Assembly (NCBI RefSeq): GCF_017377875.1
Contig: NZ_CP070975.1
Location: 4,019,728-4,083,727 of the forward strand
From: Alcaligenes sp. SORT26
GTDB lineage: Bacteria > Pseudomonadota > Gammaproteobacteria > Burkholderiales > Burkholderiaceae_B
Length of the DNA: 64,000 nt
Direction of reading: 5' to 3'
This document shows, piece by piece, positions 34,505 through 43,353 of this stretch (positions are counted from its first letter, which is position 1; each line of letters begins with the position of its first letter). The position numbers and the translations under genes are program-made. The notes below the pieces were generated by a model. It was not told where the DNA came from and ran no database searches. It saw only the letters and a program-made list of their open reading frames with translations.

Positions 34505-35623
34505 ATGCGACTAGGTGTATTAAGCCCCCGGGGGACCGGGGAAAAGAGGGTAGCGGCCACGCCCGATACCATCAAGGCTTACCGCAAGGCGGGCCATGAT
34601 GTGATTATCGAGGCGGGAGCCGGACAAGGTATTGCCAGCTCGGATGCCGATTACGAGGCCGCAGGCGCAACGATAGGAGATCCTTATCAAGCCACCGTGC
34701 TGCTGGTCGTAGGCCCGGCTGATGTTGATTCGGCGCGTTTGCGTGCCGAGCATGTGGTCGTCGGCATGCTGGACCCGTACGAGAGCGAGGGTCTGGACAA
34801 GCTGGCTTCTTCTGGCTGCCAGGCATTCGCCCTGGAGCTGATCCCGCGTACCACGCGGGCGCAAAGCATGGACGTTCTGTCCTCGCAGGCCAATATCGCG
34901 GGTTATGCCGCGGTGCTGAAAGCGGCCACTTTATATCCCCGATTCTTTCCCATGATGATGACCGCGGCGGGCACCGTCAAAGCGGCCCGTGTCGTGGTGC
35001 TGGGCGCGGGTGTGGCGGGCTTGCAGGCGATTGCGACGGCACGTCGTCTGGGGGCGGTAGTAGAAGCCTCCGATGTGCGTCCTGCCGCGCGTGAGCAGAT
35101 CGAGTCTCTGGGCGGCAAGTTTATTGACGTGCCCTACGAGACCGACGAAGAGCGCGAAGCGGCGCAAGGGGTAGGCGGTTATGCCCGTCCCATGCCTGCT
35201 TCCTGGTTGCAACGGCAGGCGGCGGTGGTGGCGGCACGTTGCGCCCAGGCCGACGTCATCATCACCACGGCCTTGATTCCGGGGCGTCCCGCTCCGCGTC
35301 TGATTGCCGAGGAAGTGGTGCAGTCCATGCGTTCCGGCTCGGTGATTGTGGATCTGGCGGCGGCACGCGGCGGTAACTGCGCGCTGACTGAAGCCGATCA
35401 GATTGTGGAAAAACATGGCGTGACCCTGGTGGGCGAGACCAACTTCCCGGCCCGTGTGGCGGCGGATGCGTCTGCTTTGTATGCACGCAATATTCAACAG
35501 TTCCTGGGCCTGATGCTCAAGGATCAGTCTGACGAGCTGCATATCCCTGCGGACGACGACATTGTGAATGCCAGCCGTGTTGTACAGGGTGGCAAACGAC
35601 TCTTTCCACAGCAGGGAGCCTGA
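34505..35623 (+). CDS. pntAA: NAD(P) transhydrogenase subunit alpha, NAD(H)-binding part
   Basis: The protein has 372 residues and forms domain I, which binds NAD(H) in the proton-translocating transhydrogenase. It resembles alanine dehydrogenase: MRLGVLSPRGTGEKRVAATPDTI, YDVIIEAGAG-like segment, SSQANIAGYAAVLKAA and the Rossmann motif VVVLGAGVAGLQAIATARRLGAVVEASDVR. The ATG at 34505 has GGAG 7 bases upstream; a TTG two codons earlier is less likely. The alpha subunit is split into two genes here, as in Rhodospirillum and many betaproteobacteria. Confidence 0.95.
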   Translation: MRLGVLSPRGTGEKRVAATPDTIKAYRKAGHDVIIEAGAGQGIASSDADYEAAGATIGDPYQATVLLVVGPADVDSARLRAEHVVVGMLDPYESEGLDKLASSGCQAFALELIPRTTRAQSMDVLSSQANIAGYAAVLKAATLYPRFFPMMMTAAGTVKAARVVVLGAGVAGLQAIATARRLGAVVEASDVRPAAREQIESLGGKFIDVPYETDEEREAAQGVGGYARPMPASWLQRQAAVVAARCAQADVIITTALIPGRPAPRLIAEEVVQSMRSGSVIVDLAAARGGNCALTEADQIVEKHGVTLVGETNFPARVAADASALYARNIQQFLGLMLKDQSDELHIPADDDIVNASRVVQGGKRLFPQQGA

Positions 35624-35627
35624 AGTC

Positions 35628-35948
35628 ATGGATATTATTTCTCCCCTGGTCATTAATCTGATCATCTTTGTGCTGGCCATCTACGTGGGTTACCACGTGG
35701 TCTGGACTGTAACGCCCGCTTTGCATACGCCTTTGATGGCGGTGACCAATGCGATCTCGGCCATCATTATTGTGGGCGGGATGCTGGCAGCGGCCCTGAC
35801 CGAAAGCCCCTGGGCACAGGCGATGGGCATTATTGCCACCGCGCTGGCCTCGGTAAACGTGTTTGGTGGCTTTCTGGTTACCCGACGTATGTTGGAAATG
35901 TTCAAAAAGAAGGGCGCTAAAAATACGCCCAAGGAAGGGCAGTCATGA
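35628..35948 (+). CDS. pntAB: NAD(P) transhydrogenase subunit alpha, membrane part
   Basis: A 106-residue membrane protein with three to four helices (VINLIIFVLAIYVGYHVVWTV, AVTNAISAIIIVGGMLAAAL, AMGIIATALASVNVFGGFLV). It forms part of domain II, the proton channel. The conserved TPALHTPLMAVTNAISAIIIVGG segment identifies it. The ATG at 35628 lies 4 bases after the pntAA stop, and the stop overlaps pntB as ATGA. Confidence 0.95.
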   Translation: MDIISPLVINLIIFVLAIYVGYHVVWTVTPALHTPLMAVTNAISAIIIVGGMLAAALTESPWAQAMGIIATALASVNVFGGFLVTRRMLEMFKKKGAKNTPKEGQS

Positions 35949-37381
35949 TTTCCATGAATACCGTTACCTTGTGCTATTTGCTGGCCTCGGTGTGTTTTAT
36001 TCAGGCCCTGAAAGGCTTGTCTCATCCGGCCAGTTCGCGTCGCGGCAACTTGTTCGGCATGGTGGGGATGGCCCTGGCCATTGCGACCACGGCCGTGCTG
36101 ATCTACAGCCTGGCTCCTGAAGGCAAAGAGCTCTCTGGCCTGTTGCGGGTTCTGATTGGCCTGGTGATTGGTGGCTTGCTGGGCACCATCATGGCTCGCC
36201 GTGTCGAGATGACCAAGATGCCGGAACTGGTAGCCTTCATGCACAGCATGATTGGTCTGGCTGCAGTAGCCATTGCGATTGCCGTCGTGCTGGAGCCCGT
36301 GGCCTTTGGCATTGGTTCTGCCGAGGTCGGTCTACCTATGGGTAACCGTGTGGAGCTGGCTTTGGGCGCGCTGGTCGGTGCCATTACCTTCTCTGGTTCG
36401 GTGATCGCGTTTGGCAAGCTGTCGGGCAAGTACAAGTTCCGACTGTTCCAGGGCGCACCTGTCACCTTCAAGGGTCAGCACATGCTGAACCTGCTGCTGG
36501 GGCTGCTGGCCTTGGCTTGCGGTGTGATCTTTGTGACGACTCAGGCATGGTGGGCCTTTGGTGTGCTGCTGGCTCTGTCCTTCCTGTTGGGCGTGATGCT
36601 GATCATCCCGATTGGTGGTGCGGATATGCCTGTGGTGGTGTCCATGCTGAACAGCTATTCGGGCTGGGCGGCAGCGGGGATTGGTTTCTCCCTGAACAAC
36701 TCCATGCTGATCATTGCCGGTTCGCTGGTGGGCTCCTCCGGTGCGATTCTGTCCTACATCATGTGCAAGGCGATGAACCGTGCCTTCTTCAACGTGATTC
36801 TGGGCGGTTTTGGTGCCAATCCGGAAGCGGCTGCGGGGGGCGCGGATCAGGGCAATCGTTCAGTGAAATCCGGTAGTGCTGAAGATGCTGCTTTCATGAT
36901 GAGCAATGCCGAGTCCGTGGTGATTGTGCCTGGTTACGGTTTGGCCGTGGCCCGTGCTCAACACGCCTTGAAAGAGCTGTCGGACAAGCTGACCAGCCAG
37001 GGTGTGAATGTGCGCTACGCCATTCACCCGGTCGCCGGTCGTATGCCTGGCCATATGAACGTCTTGCTGGCTGAGGCCGAAATGCCTTACGAGCAAGTCT
37101 TTGAAATGGACGACATCAATAGCGAGTTTGCTCAGACCGATGTGGTGCTGGTTCTGGGTGCTAATGACGTGGTCAACCCGGCCGCCAAGAATGATCCAGC
37201 TTCGCCGATTGCAGGCATGCCGATTCTGGAAGCCTACAAGGCCCGAACCGTGATCGTGAACAAGCGTTCCATGGCCGCCGGTTATGCCGGTCTGGATAAC
37301 GAGCTGTTCTATATGGACAAGACCATGATGGTGTTTGGCGATGCCAAAAAGACCATCGAGGATATGGTCAAAGCGCTGTAA
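35945..37381 (+). CDS. pntB: NAD(P) transhydrogenase subunit beta
   Basis: The protein has 478 residues. The first part has about nine membrane helices of the proton channel (domain II) and the last 180 residues form the NADP(H)-binding domain III (VIVPGYGLAVARAQHALKELSDKL, YAIHPVAGRMPGHMNVLLAEA, VVLVLGANDVVNPAA, VIVNKRSMAAGYAGLDN). The complex uses the proton gradient to make NADPH from NADH. A strong 12-pair terminator follows the gene. Confidence 0.97.
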   Translation: MISMNTVTLCYLLASVCFIQALKGLSHPASSRRGNLFGMVGMALAIATTAVLIYSLAPEGKELSGLLRVLIGLVIGGLLGTIMARRVEMTKMPELVAFMHSMIGLAAVAIAIAVVLEPVAFGIGSAEVGLPMGNRVELALGALVGAITFSGSVIAFGKLSGKYKFRLFQGAPVTFKGQHMLNLLLGLLALACGVIFVTTQAWWAFGVLLALSFLLGVMLIIPIGGADMPVVVSMLNSYSGWAAAGIGFSLNNSMLIIAGSLVGSSGAILSYIMCKAMNRAFFNVILGGFGANPEAAAGGADQGNRSVKSGSAEDAAFMMSNAESVVIVPGYGLAVARAQHALKELSDKLTSQGVNVRYAIHPVAGRMPGHMNVLLAEAEMPYEQVFEMDDINSEFAQTDVVLVLGANDVVNPAAKNDPASPIAGMPILEAYKARTVIVNKRSMAAGYAGLDNELFYMDKTMMVFGDAKKTIEDMVKAL

Positions 37382-37409
37382 GACCTTCGCGTCATTGCGC
37401 TGAAAGTAA

Positions 37410-37450
37410 AAAGCGCTCTGGTTCCTTGCGGGCCAGAGCGCTTTCTTGTT
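37410..37450. terminator. Bidirectional terminator after pntB
   Basis: The arms AAAGCGCTCTGG and CCAGAGCGCTTT form 12 pairs around an 11-base loop, followed by CTTGTT on the plus strand. On the other strand it follows the convergent secreted-protein gene that ends at 37463. Confidence 0.88.
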
Positions 37451-37462
37451 GAGTGCAGAGTC

Positions 37463-37798
37463 TTAGAACTTGGGGCCGGAGCGCAGTTGTTCGCACATCT
37501 TGTTGCGTTGCTCGACAGTGGCTTTTTCCAGATCCTGACGACCACGATTCAGACCTTGGTCAAAGGCTTTGTCAAAATCCTCGTCACTCAAACCCATGCT
37601 TTGAATGGACGACTTTTGCTGTTTTTTCATCTCTTGCAGTTGATCTTGGCTGTAATCACCGCAAACTTCGGCGGCAGCGTGCATGGCACCACCCATTTGA
37701 GCCAGTTGGATGGCCGGGCCGCTGTCCTGAGCGTAGCTATTGGCGCTGGCCAGGAGAAGGGCCGCTAAAGGCAAAAGAAGTTTTGTGCGCTCAAACAT
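37463..37798 (-). CDS. Small secreted protein of unknown function
   Basis: A 111-residue protein with signal peptide (TKLLLPLAALLLASANSYA-QD). The mature part has two cysteines (EVCGDYS and NKMCEQL), spaced so that they could form a disulphide, and a charged helical middle (QLQEMKKQQKSSIQSMGLSDEDFDKAFDQGLNRGRQDL). I do not recognise a named family. The ATG at 37798 has AGGA 6 bases upstream and is preferred to one two codons earlier. It is convergent with pntB. Confidence 0.78.
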   Translation of the reverse strand: MFERTKLLLPLAALLLASANSYAQDSGPAIQLAQMGGAMHAAAEVCGDYSQDQLQEMKKQQKSSIQSMGLSDEDFDKAFDQGLNRGRQDLEKATVEQRNKMCEQLRSGPKF

Positions 37799-37980
37799 GG
37801 TCAATCCTGTCGATTAAGAAAAAGCCCGTCCAGACTGTGCAGGCTATCTATTGATTGAAGGCCTGTGTGTTTCCCGTCAGGCGGAAGTCGCTACTTTACA
37901 CCGCTAGCCCGTCCGCTGTTGAGGGGGGTGAAGGTGCACGCATTATTATGTGCTGCTTTACGTGAGGCGGCTTTGATCTG

Positions 37981-37998
37981 CTTGCCTCTTGAGGCAAG
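37981..37998. repeat. Perfect palindrome CTTGCCTC-TT-GAGGCAAG
   Basis: Eight-base arms around a 2-base centre lie in the gap between the small secreted protein gene and the tRNA-Arg terminator. It could be an operator or an RNA hairpin; there is no T-run. Confidence 0.3.
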
Positions 37999-38025
37999 AG
38001 CGCGGAGCAGGGAATGACAGGCAAA

Positions 38026-38057
38026 GAAAAAGCCCTGATGACGATGTCATCAGGGCT
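38026..38057 (-). terminator. Terminator of the first tRNA-Arg
   Basis: A 12-pair stem (AGCCCTGATGAC / GTCATCAGGGCT) with a 3-base loop is followed on the minus strand by TTTTTCTTT. It lies 87 bases beyond the tRNA 3' end. Confidence 0.92.
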
Positions 38058-38143
38058 GATCTTTTCAGAGTCTCATCCATTGGGTTTGACCCCACGAGTT
38101 CTAACTCTGGTCGCTGATTCCGGTAAGGAAATCAACTTGAATA

Positions 38144-38220
38144 TGGCGCGGCTGGCAAGATTCGAACTCACGACCCCTTGGTTCGTAGCCAAGTACTCTA
38201 TCCAACTGAGCTACAGCCGC
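38144..38220 (-). tRNA. tRNA-Arg (anticodon ACG), copy 1
   Basis: A 77-base tRNA with CCA encoded. The acceptor stem is GCGGCTG / CAGCCGC and the anticodon loop CTACGAA carries ACG (plus-strand 38184-38186), which reads CGU/CGC/CGA after deamination to inosine. The T stem is GTGAG / CTTGC, with an A-U pair at position 52-62 where copy 2 has G-C. Both copies have an intact cloverleaf. Confidence 0.96.
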
Positions 38221-38232
38221 TAAAGAAGTGAA

Positions 38233-38262
38233 ACTATAGCAGACTATTTATACGCATGACAA
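38233..38262 (-). promoter_or_regulatory. Promoter of tRNA-Arg copy 1
   Basis: On the minus strand TTGTCA (5 of 6 consensus) is followed after 18 bases by TGC-TATAGT, an extended -10. It ends 12 bases before the mature tRNA. Confidence 0.7.
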
Positions 38263-38544
38263 GCCTGAAAGGCGTTTTTCTTAAAATAAATGCGATTTTT
38301 TTTGAAATGATCAGAAAATAAGGCTTTTACAGGGCGTGAGAAGCAGAGTAATACGGATTTAACCTGGCATCGAGTAGGGTTTTTGGTCTGTGGTATTTAC
38401 GATCGTACTCATTGATGCAAGAGTGGCTTGCTGGTTCGGGGATAGAACCAGTAATCTTCGTGTCGGATGTGCCAAAGTCCAGAGTTATGATGCGGTTGCG
38501 ATATGTCGATTAGCCGCAATTTGTCCGCATCAGGAGTGACAGGC

Positions 38545-39018
38545 ATGGTTCCATTCGGGTTAAGTCCAGCACAGTTTCAGCTACGCTATAAGCGCTGTCT
38601 GGAACGGGCTTCAACGCATTTCATTACTGAGCTACGTGCCTTGTTCACGTTGCCTGTGCCGGACAGTGTGGTGGATGCCGAGGTACAAATCTTCTTTGGT
38701 GAAGATGGCCTGGAAACCCCGTCGGCATGGATTTACTACAGCGGCGAAAATAATAAAGTTGATAGCAGCGACCCTTCCATTTTTCCCGGTAGAGCCATGG
38801 AGCTGTCTCTGGGCTTGGAGAAGATGGATGCCTTCCACGAAGACTATTTTCTGGACGAAGACTTTGATGGCCTGAGCATCGCGGCTAACACCACTAAAGC
38901 GTGGTTTGCAGAATGCTGGTGGAAAGCGGGTGGATGGAGCTATGCCGTTCCCGTGACGGCATGGGTGCACGATGGCTTTGGGGACGGTGAGGGGCTTGAG
39001 TTGTCAGAAAGGCGATAA
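38545..39018 (+). CDS. Orphan protein between two tRNA-Arg genes
   Basis: A 157-residue acidic, soluble protein from the ATG at 38545, which has GGAG 8 bases upstream; an ATG at 38503 would add 14 residues but lacks a ribosome site. It is rich in Trp, Phe and acidic residues (EVQIFFGEDGLETPSAWIYYSGENN, EDYFLDEDFDGLSIAANTTKAWFAECWWKAGG), which resembles bacterial immunity-type proteins in general character. No family is recognised. It is the only gene between two near-identical tRNA genes, which suggests acquisition at a tRNA hotspot. Confidence 0.65.
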   Translation: MVPFGLSPAQFQLRYKRCLERASTHFITELRALFTLPVPDSVVDAEVQIFFGEDGLETPSAWIYYSGENNKVDSSDPSIFPGRAMELSLGLEKMDAFHEDYFLDEDFDGLSIAANTTKAWFAECWWKAGGWSYAVPVTAWVHDGFGDGEGLELSERR

Positions 39019-39174
39019 GGCCGTGCAGGAGCAGTTCCTGACGACATAAAGGGCTACTACTGCTTATTCTGTTTCTTCGTTCAAGCCTGCTCGTATTGTT
39101 ATTGTGGGTGGGGGCTTGGGCGGTACCTGACAGGGTAGTGGGTCTTGTTCCTGTCCGTTGCCCGAGAGTAGAAA

Positions 39175-39208
39175 GCAAAAAAGCCATTTCCGAAGAAATG
39201 GCTTTTTT
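39175..39208. terminator. Bidirectional terminator of tRNA-Arg copy 2
   Basis: The arms AAGCCATTTC and GAAATGGCTT form 10 pairs around CGAA, flanked by an A-run and a T-run. It lies 9 bases beyond the tRNA 3' end, so it ends the tRNA transcript on the minus strand and could end the orphan gene on the plus strand. Confidence 0.9.
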
Positions 39209-39216
39209 ACTGAATA

Positions 39217-39293
39217 TGGCGCGGCTGGCAGGATTCGAACCCACGACCCCTTGGTTCGTAGCCAAGTACTCTATCCAACTGAGCTACAGCCGC
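39217..39293 (-). tRNA. tRNA-Arg (anticodon ACG), copy 2
   Basis: A 77-base tRNA with encoded CCA, identical to copy 1 except for a G-C instead of A-U pair at T-stem position 52-62. The anticodon ACG is at plus-strand 39257-39259. The bases just before (5' leader) and after the tRNA are also similar to copy 1, so a segment larger than the gene was duplicated. Confidence 0.97.
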
Positions 39294-39305
39294 TAAAGAA
39301 GTAGA

Positions 39306-39334
39306 AATATAGCACGGCTATTTTTACTTGTCAC
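39306..39334 (-). promoter_or_regulatory. Promoter of tRNA-Arg copy 2
   Basis: On the minus strand GTGACA, 17 bases, then TGC-TATATT (extended -10). The arrangement parallels that of copy 1. Confidence 0.7.
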
Positions 39335-39584
39335 CACAATATCCAGAATTTTTACGTAAATAGTCTTTTTTATGGTTTTTGTCGGGAGCAAGAAGGGCAA
39401 CAGGCATCCGAAATCAGGCTTCTCAGCAGAGATGGTACGGCTATCGTGTGGCGGCTTTCAGAGGCTCGAATCAGAGGCCGACAATGCGGGTGCAAAGCCA
39501 AATCCTCAAACAGTCCATGCGGGATGACTTGCCCCGCAAGGAACAAAGTCGCATTATTACGCCATTGTTTTGGAGCCCAATGTA

Positions 39585-40754
39585 ATGGATCTGTCGAAAA
39601 TTACCTGCACTGAAGATTTCCGCCTGGCGGCTAAACGCCGCGTGCCCAAGATGTTTTATGACTATGCCGACTCCGGCTCCTGGACGCAGGGCACTTACCA
39701 TGCGAACGAGCAGGATTTTCACAAGCTGAAATTCAAACAGCGCGTAGCCGTCGATATTGATCACCGCAGCTTAAGGACCAAGCTGCTGGGCCAGGATGTT
39801 GCCATGCCTATGGCCATTGCTCCTACCGGTTTGACCGGCATGCAGCACGCCGACGGTGAAATGCTGGCGGCGACGGCGGCTCGGGATTTTGGTATTCCTT
39901 TCACCTTGTCCACCATGAGCGTGTGCTCGCTGGAAGACGTGGCCCAGGCCACTCGCGCCCCGTTCTGGTTTCAGCTCTATGTGATGCGGGATCGCAGCTT
40001 TATCGAAAACCTGATTGCACGGGCCAAAGCCGCTAACTGCTCGGCTCTGGTGCTGACTCTGGATTTGCAAGTGCTGGGTCAGCGTCACAAGGATATTAAA
40101 AACGGGCTGACTACGCCTCCACGTCTGACCATTCCTAATCTGCTGAATCTGGCGACCAAGCCCTACTGGTGCCGCAAGATGTTAGGCACGCACCGTCGCA
40201 GCTTTGGCAATATCGTCGGTCACGCCAAGGGTGTGTCGGATCTGCGCTCCTTGTCGACCTGGACGGCCGAGCAGTTCGACCCGACCTTGAACTGGAAAGA
40301 CATTGAGTGGATCAAGAATGCCTGGGGCGGCAAGCTGATTGTGAAAGGCATTATGGATGCAGACGATGCCCGTTACGCCGTCGATAGCGGGGCGGATGCC
40401 CTGATTGTGTCCAACCACGGTGGCCGTCAGTTGGATGGCGCACCTTCTTCAATCTCTTGCTTGCCGGCAATCAGCAAAGCTGTGGGCGACAAAATTGAAG
40501 TGCTGGTAGATGGCGGTGTTCGTAGCGGTCAGGATGTATTACGTGCCCGTGCCTTGGGGGCGCAGGGCGCCATGATTGGTCGTGCTTTCTTGTACGCCTT
40601 GGGTACAGCAGGGCAGGCGGGCGTGGCTCGCCTGCTGAAGTTGATGGCTAATGAACTGGACGTGTCGATGGCCTTTTGCGGCCGTACCGATATCAATCAG
40701 GTAGATCGCTCTATCCTGTTGAATCCTGATATTTTCGACCGCCCCGGTTATTGA
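39585..40754 (+). CDS. lldD: FMN-dependent L-lactate dehydrogenase
   Basis: A 389-residue flavoprotein of the alpha-hydroxy-acid dehydrogenase family that oxidises L-lactate to pyruvate and feeds electrons to quinone. FMN and substrate residues are visible: APTGLTGMQHADGE, TLSTMSVCSLEDVA, FQLYV, the catalytic His278 with Arg281 in SNHGGRQLDGAPSS, and DGGVRSGQDVLRARALGA. The ATG at 39585 gives the normal N-terminus (MDLSKITCTEDF). Other substrates such as mandelate are possible in this family. Its 3' end overlaps the convergent gene by 7 bases. Confidence 0.9.
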   Translation: MDLSKITCTEDFRLAAKRRVPKMFYDYADSGSWTQGTYHANEQDFHKLKFKQRVAVDIDHRSLRTKLLGQDVAMPMAIAPTGLTGMQHADGEMLAATAARDFGIPFTLSTMSVCSLEDVAQATRAPFWFQLYVMRDRSFIENLIARAKAANCSALVLTLDLQVLGQRHKDIKNGLTTPPRLTIPNLLNLATKPYWCRKMLGTHRRSFGNIVGHAKGVSDLRSLSTWTAEQFDPTLNWKDIEWIKNAWGGKLIVKGIMDADDARYAVDSGADALIVSNHGGRQLDGAPSSISCLPAISKAVGDKIEVLVDGGVRSGQDVLRARALGAQGAMIGRAFLYALGTAGQAGVARLLKLMANELDVSMAFCGRTDINQVDRSILLNPDIFDRPGY

Positions 40755-41761
40755 AGACCGGTATGCAAGGGCCCTGGCTGGACCGGCAAATGACCGCGTC
40801 CGTGGGGCCCATTCAAATCCAGTACAGGGCCAGCAGGCACAATCCCGCTCGGGTTCAGATGACGGTGGCTGCTGTAGTAGTGAGTCTTGATATGATCCAG
40901 GCTTACTGTGCTGGCCACACCGGGCATCTGGTACAGCTCCAGCATGTAGTTCCACAGATTCGGGTAGTCCATCAGACGGCGCAGATTGCATTTGAAATGG
41001 CCGACATAGACCGGATCAAAACGAATCAGGGTGGTGAACAGACGCCAGTCGGCTTCTGTCAGACGTGTACCGGTCAGGTAACGCTGTTGGGCCAGCCGTG
41101 CTTCCAAACCATCCAGGCTGTCGAACAGAGCGTGAACTGCCGTGTCATAAGCCGCTTGTGAGCGGGCAAAACCGGCTTTATACACACCGTTATTGACGGT
41201 GTCATAGACATGGGCGTTGATCTGGTCAATTTGCGCCAGCAAGTCGGCTGGAGCCATATCCAGTTCTCGCGCTCCCAGGCTGTCAAACGCCGTATTGAAA
41301 ATACGGATGATCTCGGCAGACTCATTATTGATAATCGTGCCGCGCAGCTTGTCCCATAGCACAGGAACTGTAATCCGGCCTGTAAATTGCGGGTCAGCCT
41401 TGGCGTAGAGTTGATACAGAAACTGGGCGTCCATCACCGGGTCAGGCACCACGCCCTCTGCCGGTTCAAAGGTCCAGCCTTGCTCGCCCATGATGGGATT
41501 GACCACAGATACCGAAATCAGTTTTTGCAGCCCTTTCAACTCGCGCATGATCAAGGTGCGATGCGCCCAGGGGCAGGCTAGCGAGACATACAGGTGATAG
41601 CGATTGGCCTGGGCGGGCTGGGCTGCCTGACCATCGGGACCGGGGCCGCCATCGGCGGTAATCCAGTCCCGGAAGGCAGACTGGGCACGTTGAAACGTAT
41701 CGGACGTTGTGCTACTGACAGGCTCTTTGCTATGCCATTGTCCATCTATCATCATGCCCAT
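40748..41761 (-). CDS. Glutathionyl-hydroquinone reductase (xi-class GST, YqjG/ECM4)
   Basis: A 337-residue glutathione transferase-like enzyme that reduces glutathionyl-hydroquinones. The catalytic cysteine is Cys63 in SLACPWAHRTL. Other signatures are VVNPIMGEQGWTF, RITVPVLWDKLRGTIINNESAEIIRIFN and RLTEADWRLFTTLIRFDPVYVGHFKCN. The C-terminal 35 residues are an extension rich in Pro and Gly. GGAG lies 7 bases before the ATG. It follows wrbA by 14 bases on the same strand, so the two quinone-related enzymes probably form an operon. Confidence 0.92.
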   Translation of the reverse strand: MGMMIDGQWHSKEPVSSTTSDTFQRAQSAFRDWITADGGPGPDGQAAQPAQANRYHLYVSLACPWAHRTLIMRELKGLQKLISVSVVNPIMGEQGWTFEPAEGVVPDPVMDAQFLYQLYAKADPQFTGRITVPVLWDKLRGTIINNESAEIIRIFNTAFDSLGARELDMAPADLLAQIDQINAHVYDTVNNGVYKAGFARSQAAYDTAVHALFDSLDGLEARLAQQRYLTGTRLTEADWRLFTTLIRFDPVYVGHFKCNLRRLMDYPNLWNYMLELYQMPGVASTVSLDHIKTHYYSSHRHLNPSGIVPAGPVLDLNGPHGRGHLPVQPGPLHTGLQ

Positions 41762-41775
41762 CTGTGTACTCCGTT

Positions 41776-42375
41776 TTAGCCTTTCAGCTTGATTGCAATT
41801 TCAGCGATATGACGGCCCTGGAAGCGGGCACCGTCCAGCTCGTTCTGGCTGGGTTGACGCGAACCGTCGCCCCCGGCAATGGTGGACGCACCGTAAGGGC
41901 TGCCGCCAGTGACTTCAGTGAGCAGGGTCTGGCCTGCAAAGCTGTAGGGCAGGCCCACCACGATCAGGCCAAAGTGCATCAAGTTATGAATAATGGACAG
42001 CAGCGTCAGCTCCTGCCCGCCGTGTTGGGTAGCGGTAGAGGTAAAGGCCCCACCCACTTTGCCATTGAGTGCGCCGCGCGCCCACAGGCCACCGGCCTGA
42101 TCCAGGAAGCTGGCCATTTGCGAGCTGATGCGCCCAAACCGGGTGCCGGTGCCCACAATAATGGCGTCGTAGTTTTCCAGGTCGGCAATAGTGGCGACGG
42201 GGGCGGCTTGATCCAGCTTGAAGTTCGCTTTCTGGGCCACCGCTTCCGGGACCAGTTCAGGGACACGCTTGATGTCCACCGTCGCGCCAGCGCTTTGCGC
42301 GCCTTCGGCAACCGCTTGAGCCATTTTTTCGACGTGGCCGTAGGCGGAGTAATAGAGAACCAGGACTTTTGCCAT
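41776..42375 (-). CDS. wrbA: NAD(P)H:quinone oxidoreductase WrbA
   Basis: A 199-residue flavodoxin-like protein that reduces quinones by two electrons, avoiding semiquinones. Motifs are [16 protein letters not shown] (FMN phosphate loop), [27 protein letters not shown] and [19 protein letters not shown], typical of WrbA. It is upstream of the glutathionyl-hydroquinone reductase on the same strand, consistent with a joint quinone-detoxification role. Confidence 0.95.
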   Translation of the reverse strand: MAKVLVLYYSAYGHVEKMAQAVAEGAQSAGATVDIKRVPELVPEAVAQKANFKLDQAAPVATIADLENYDAIIVGTGTRFGRISSQMASFLDQAGGLWARGALNGKVGGAFTSTATQHGGQELTLLSIIHNLMHFGLIVVGLPYSFAGQTLLTEVTGGSPYGASTIAGGDGSRQPSQNELDGARFQGRHIAEIAIKLKG

Positions 42376-42554
42376 TTGAACTTCTCCAGAAAAGCGATCA
42401 ACAAGGAATCGAACGGGGCAGCGGCCTCAGGACCTGGCCTGGGCGCGCTTGCTAAAACGATCATAGTCGGGCCAAGCCCGCTATGACAAACCGTTGGGCG
42501 ATTTGTTTTGTGTCAGAGTCTGTCTTGCCGTGGGCAAGGCCACGGCAGGCAGAA

Positions 42555-42962
42555 TCAAGCGGGAAGCAGGGCGTAGGTCGTGGTGGCGTGGGCCGCCAGA
42601 CGGTCTTGTTCGTCCAATAGCTTGATATCACCGAACACCATGCTTTTGCCACGTTTCAGAACCTGGGCATGGACCAGCACATCGCCCTGGCTGACCGGGC
42701 GCACAAAGCTGGTATTCAGCGATACGGTGGTCATGGGGCGGAACTCGCCCAGACTTTGGCTGACAGCCAGCACCATGGCGGTATCGGCCGCTGCCATATA
42801 GACCTGGCCGCAAACCACACCCGCTACATGGGTAAGCTGCTCAGAAAAGGGTAGTCGCAAAACCACACCGTCCTCGGCAATACGCTCTACGCGCAGCTTC
42901 AGGGCTTGTACCCAGGGGGCGAAAAGCGTGTCGAGCAGGTGCTGAGCTTGTTCTTGGGTCAT
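42555..42962 (-). CDS. PaaI-type hotdog-fold thioesterase
   Basis: A 135-residue protein of the PaaI/YigI-like thioesterase group. The hotdog-fold signature is the helix and strand HVAGVVCGQVYMAAADTAMVLAV followed by TVSLNTSFVRPVSQGDVLVHAQVLKRGKSMVFGDIKLLDEQDRLAAHATTTYAL. Such enzymes hydrolyse acyl- or aryl-CoA esters. The usual HGG motif is replaced by VCG, so the exact substrate is open. It follows the I78 lipoprotein gene by 5 bases on the same strand. Confidence 0.82.
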   Translation of the reverse strand: MTQEQAQHLLDTLFAPWVQALKLRVERIAEDGVVLRLPFSEQLTHVAGVVCGQVYMAAADTAMVLAVSQSLGEFRPMTTVSLNTSFVRPVSQGDVLVHAQVLKRGKSMVFGDIKLLDEQDRLAAHATTTYALLPA

Positions 42963-42967
42963 GTCTA

Positions 42968-43282
42968 TCAGCCGCAGTAAATCGAGGTAATCCGGTTTTG
43001 TTCATCGATCCGAATGCTCAGGCGGGTGGGATCGTAGTCGGTGGTGTACATGCGATCTGGAGCCAGTATGCGGGCTTGGGCGGCACCGGCTTGTTTCACC
43101 AGACGCTCGACCTGGCTTTGGCTGGCGGTCTGCCCGACTGGGTTCAGGGCGTCCGCATTGCACACGCCGCCAGAGGAATTGCTGAACGAAGATGTCGAGC
43201 CAGTTTGGGCGCTATTGCCTGTGGCGGTGCAAGCGGCCAGCAAAACGGCGGGAAGGACGCTGAGTAGTACGGAGAGTCGCAT
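42968..43282 (-). CDS. I78-family peptidase inhibitor lipoprotein
   Basis: A 104-residue lipoprotein. The signal ends in the lipobox LLAAC, with Cys18 as the lipidated residue. The mature domain fits the I78 inhibitor family: VCNADALNPVGQTAS, ILAPDRMYTTDYDPTRLSIRIDEQNRITSIYCG, with two conserved cysteines likely to be disulphide-bonded. These proteins may protect the cell envelope from serine proteases. Confidence 0.85.
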   Translation of the reverse strand: MRLSVLLSVLPAVLLAACTATGNSAQTGSTSSFSNSSGGVCNADALNPVGQTASQSQVERLVKQAGAAQARILAPDRMYTTDYDPTRLSIRIDEQNRITSIYCG

Positions 43283-43353
43283 GAGAAATCCTTAAAAGCA
43301 GCTAGGAAGCATTCAGCTTGAAGGATTAATAATACCTGTTCTAGGCGGGGCGT

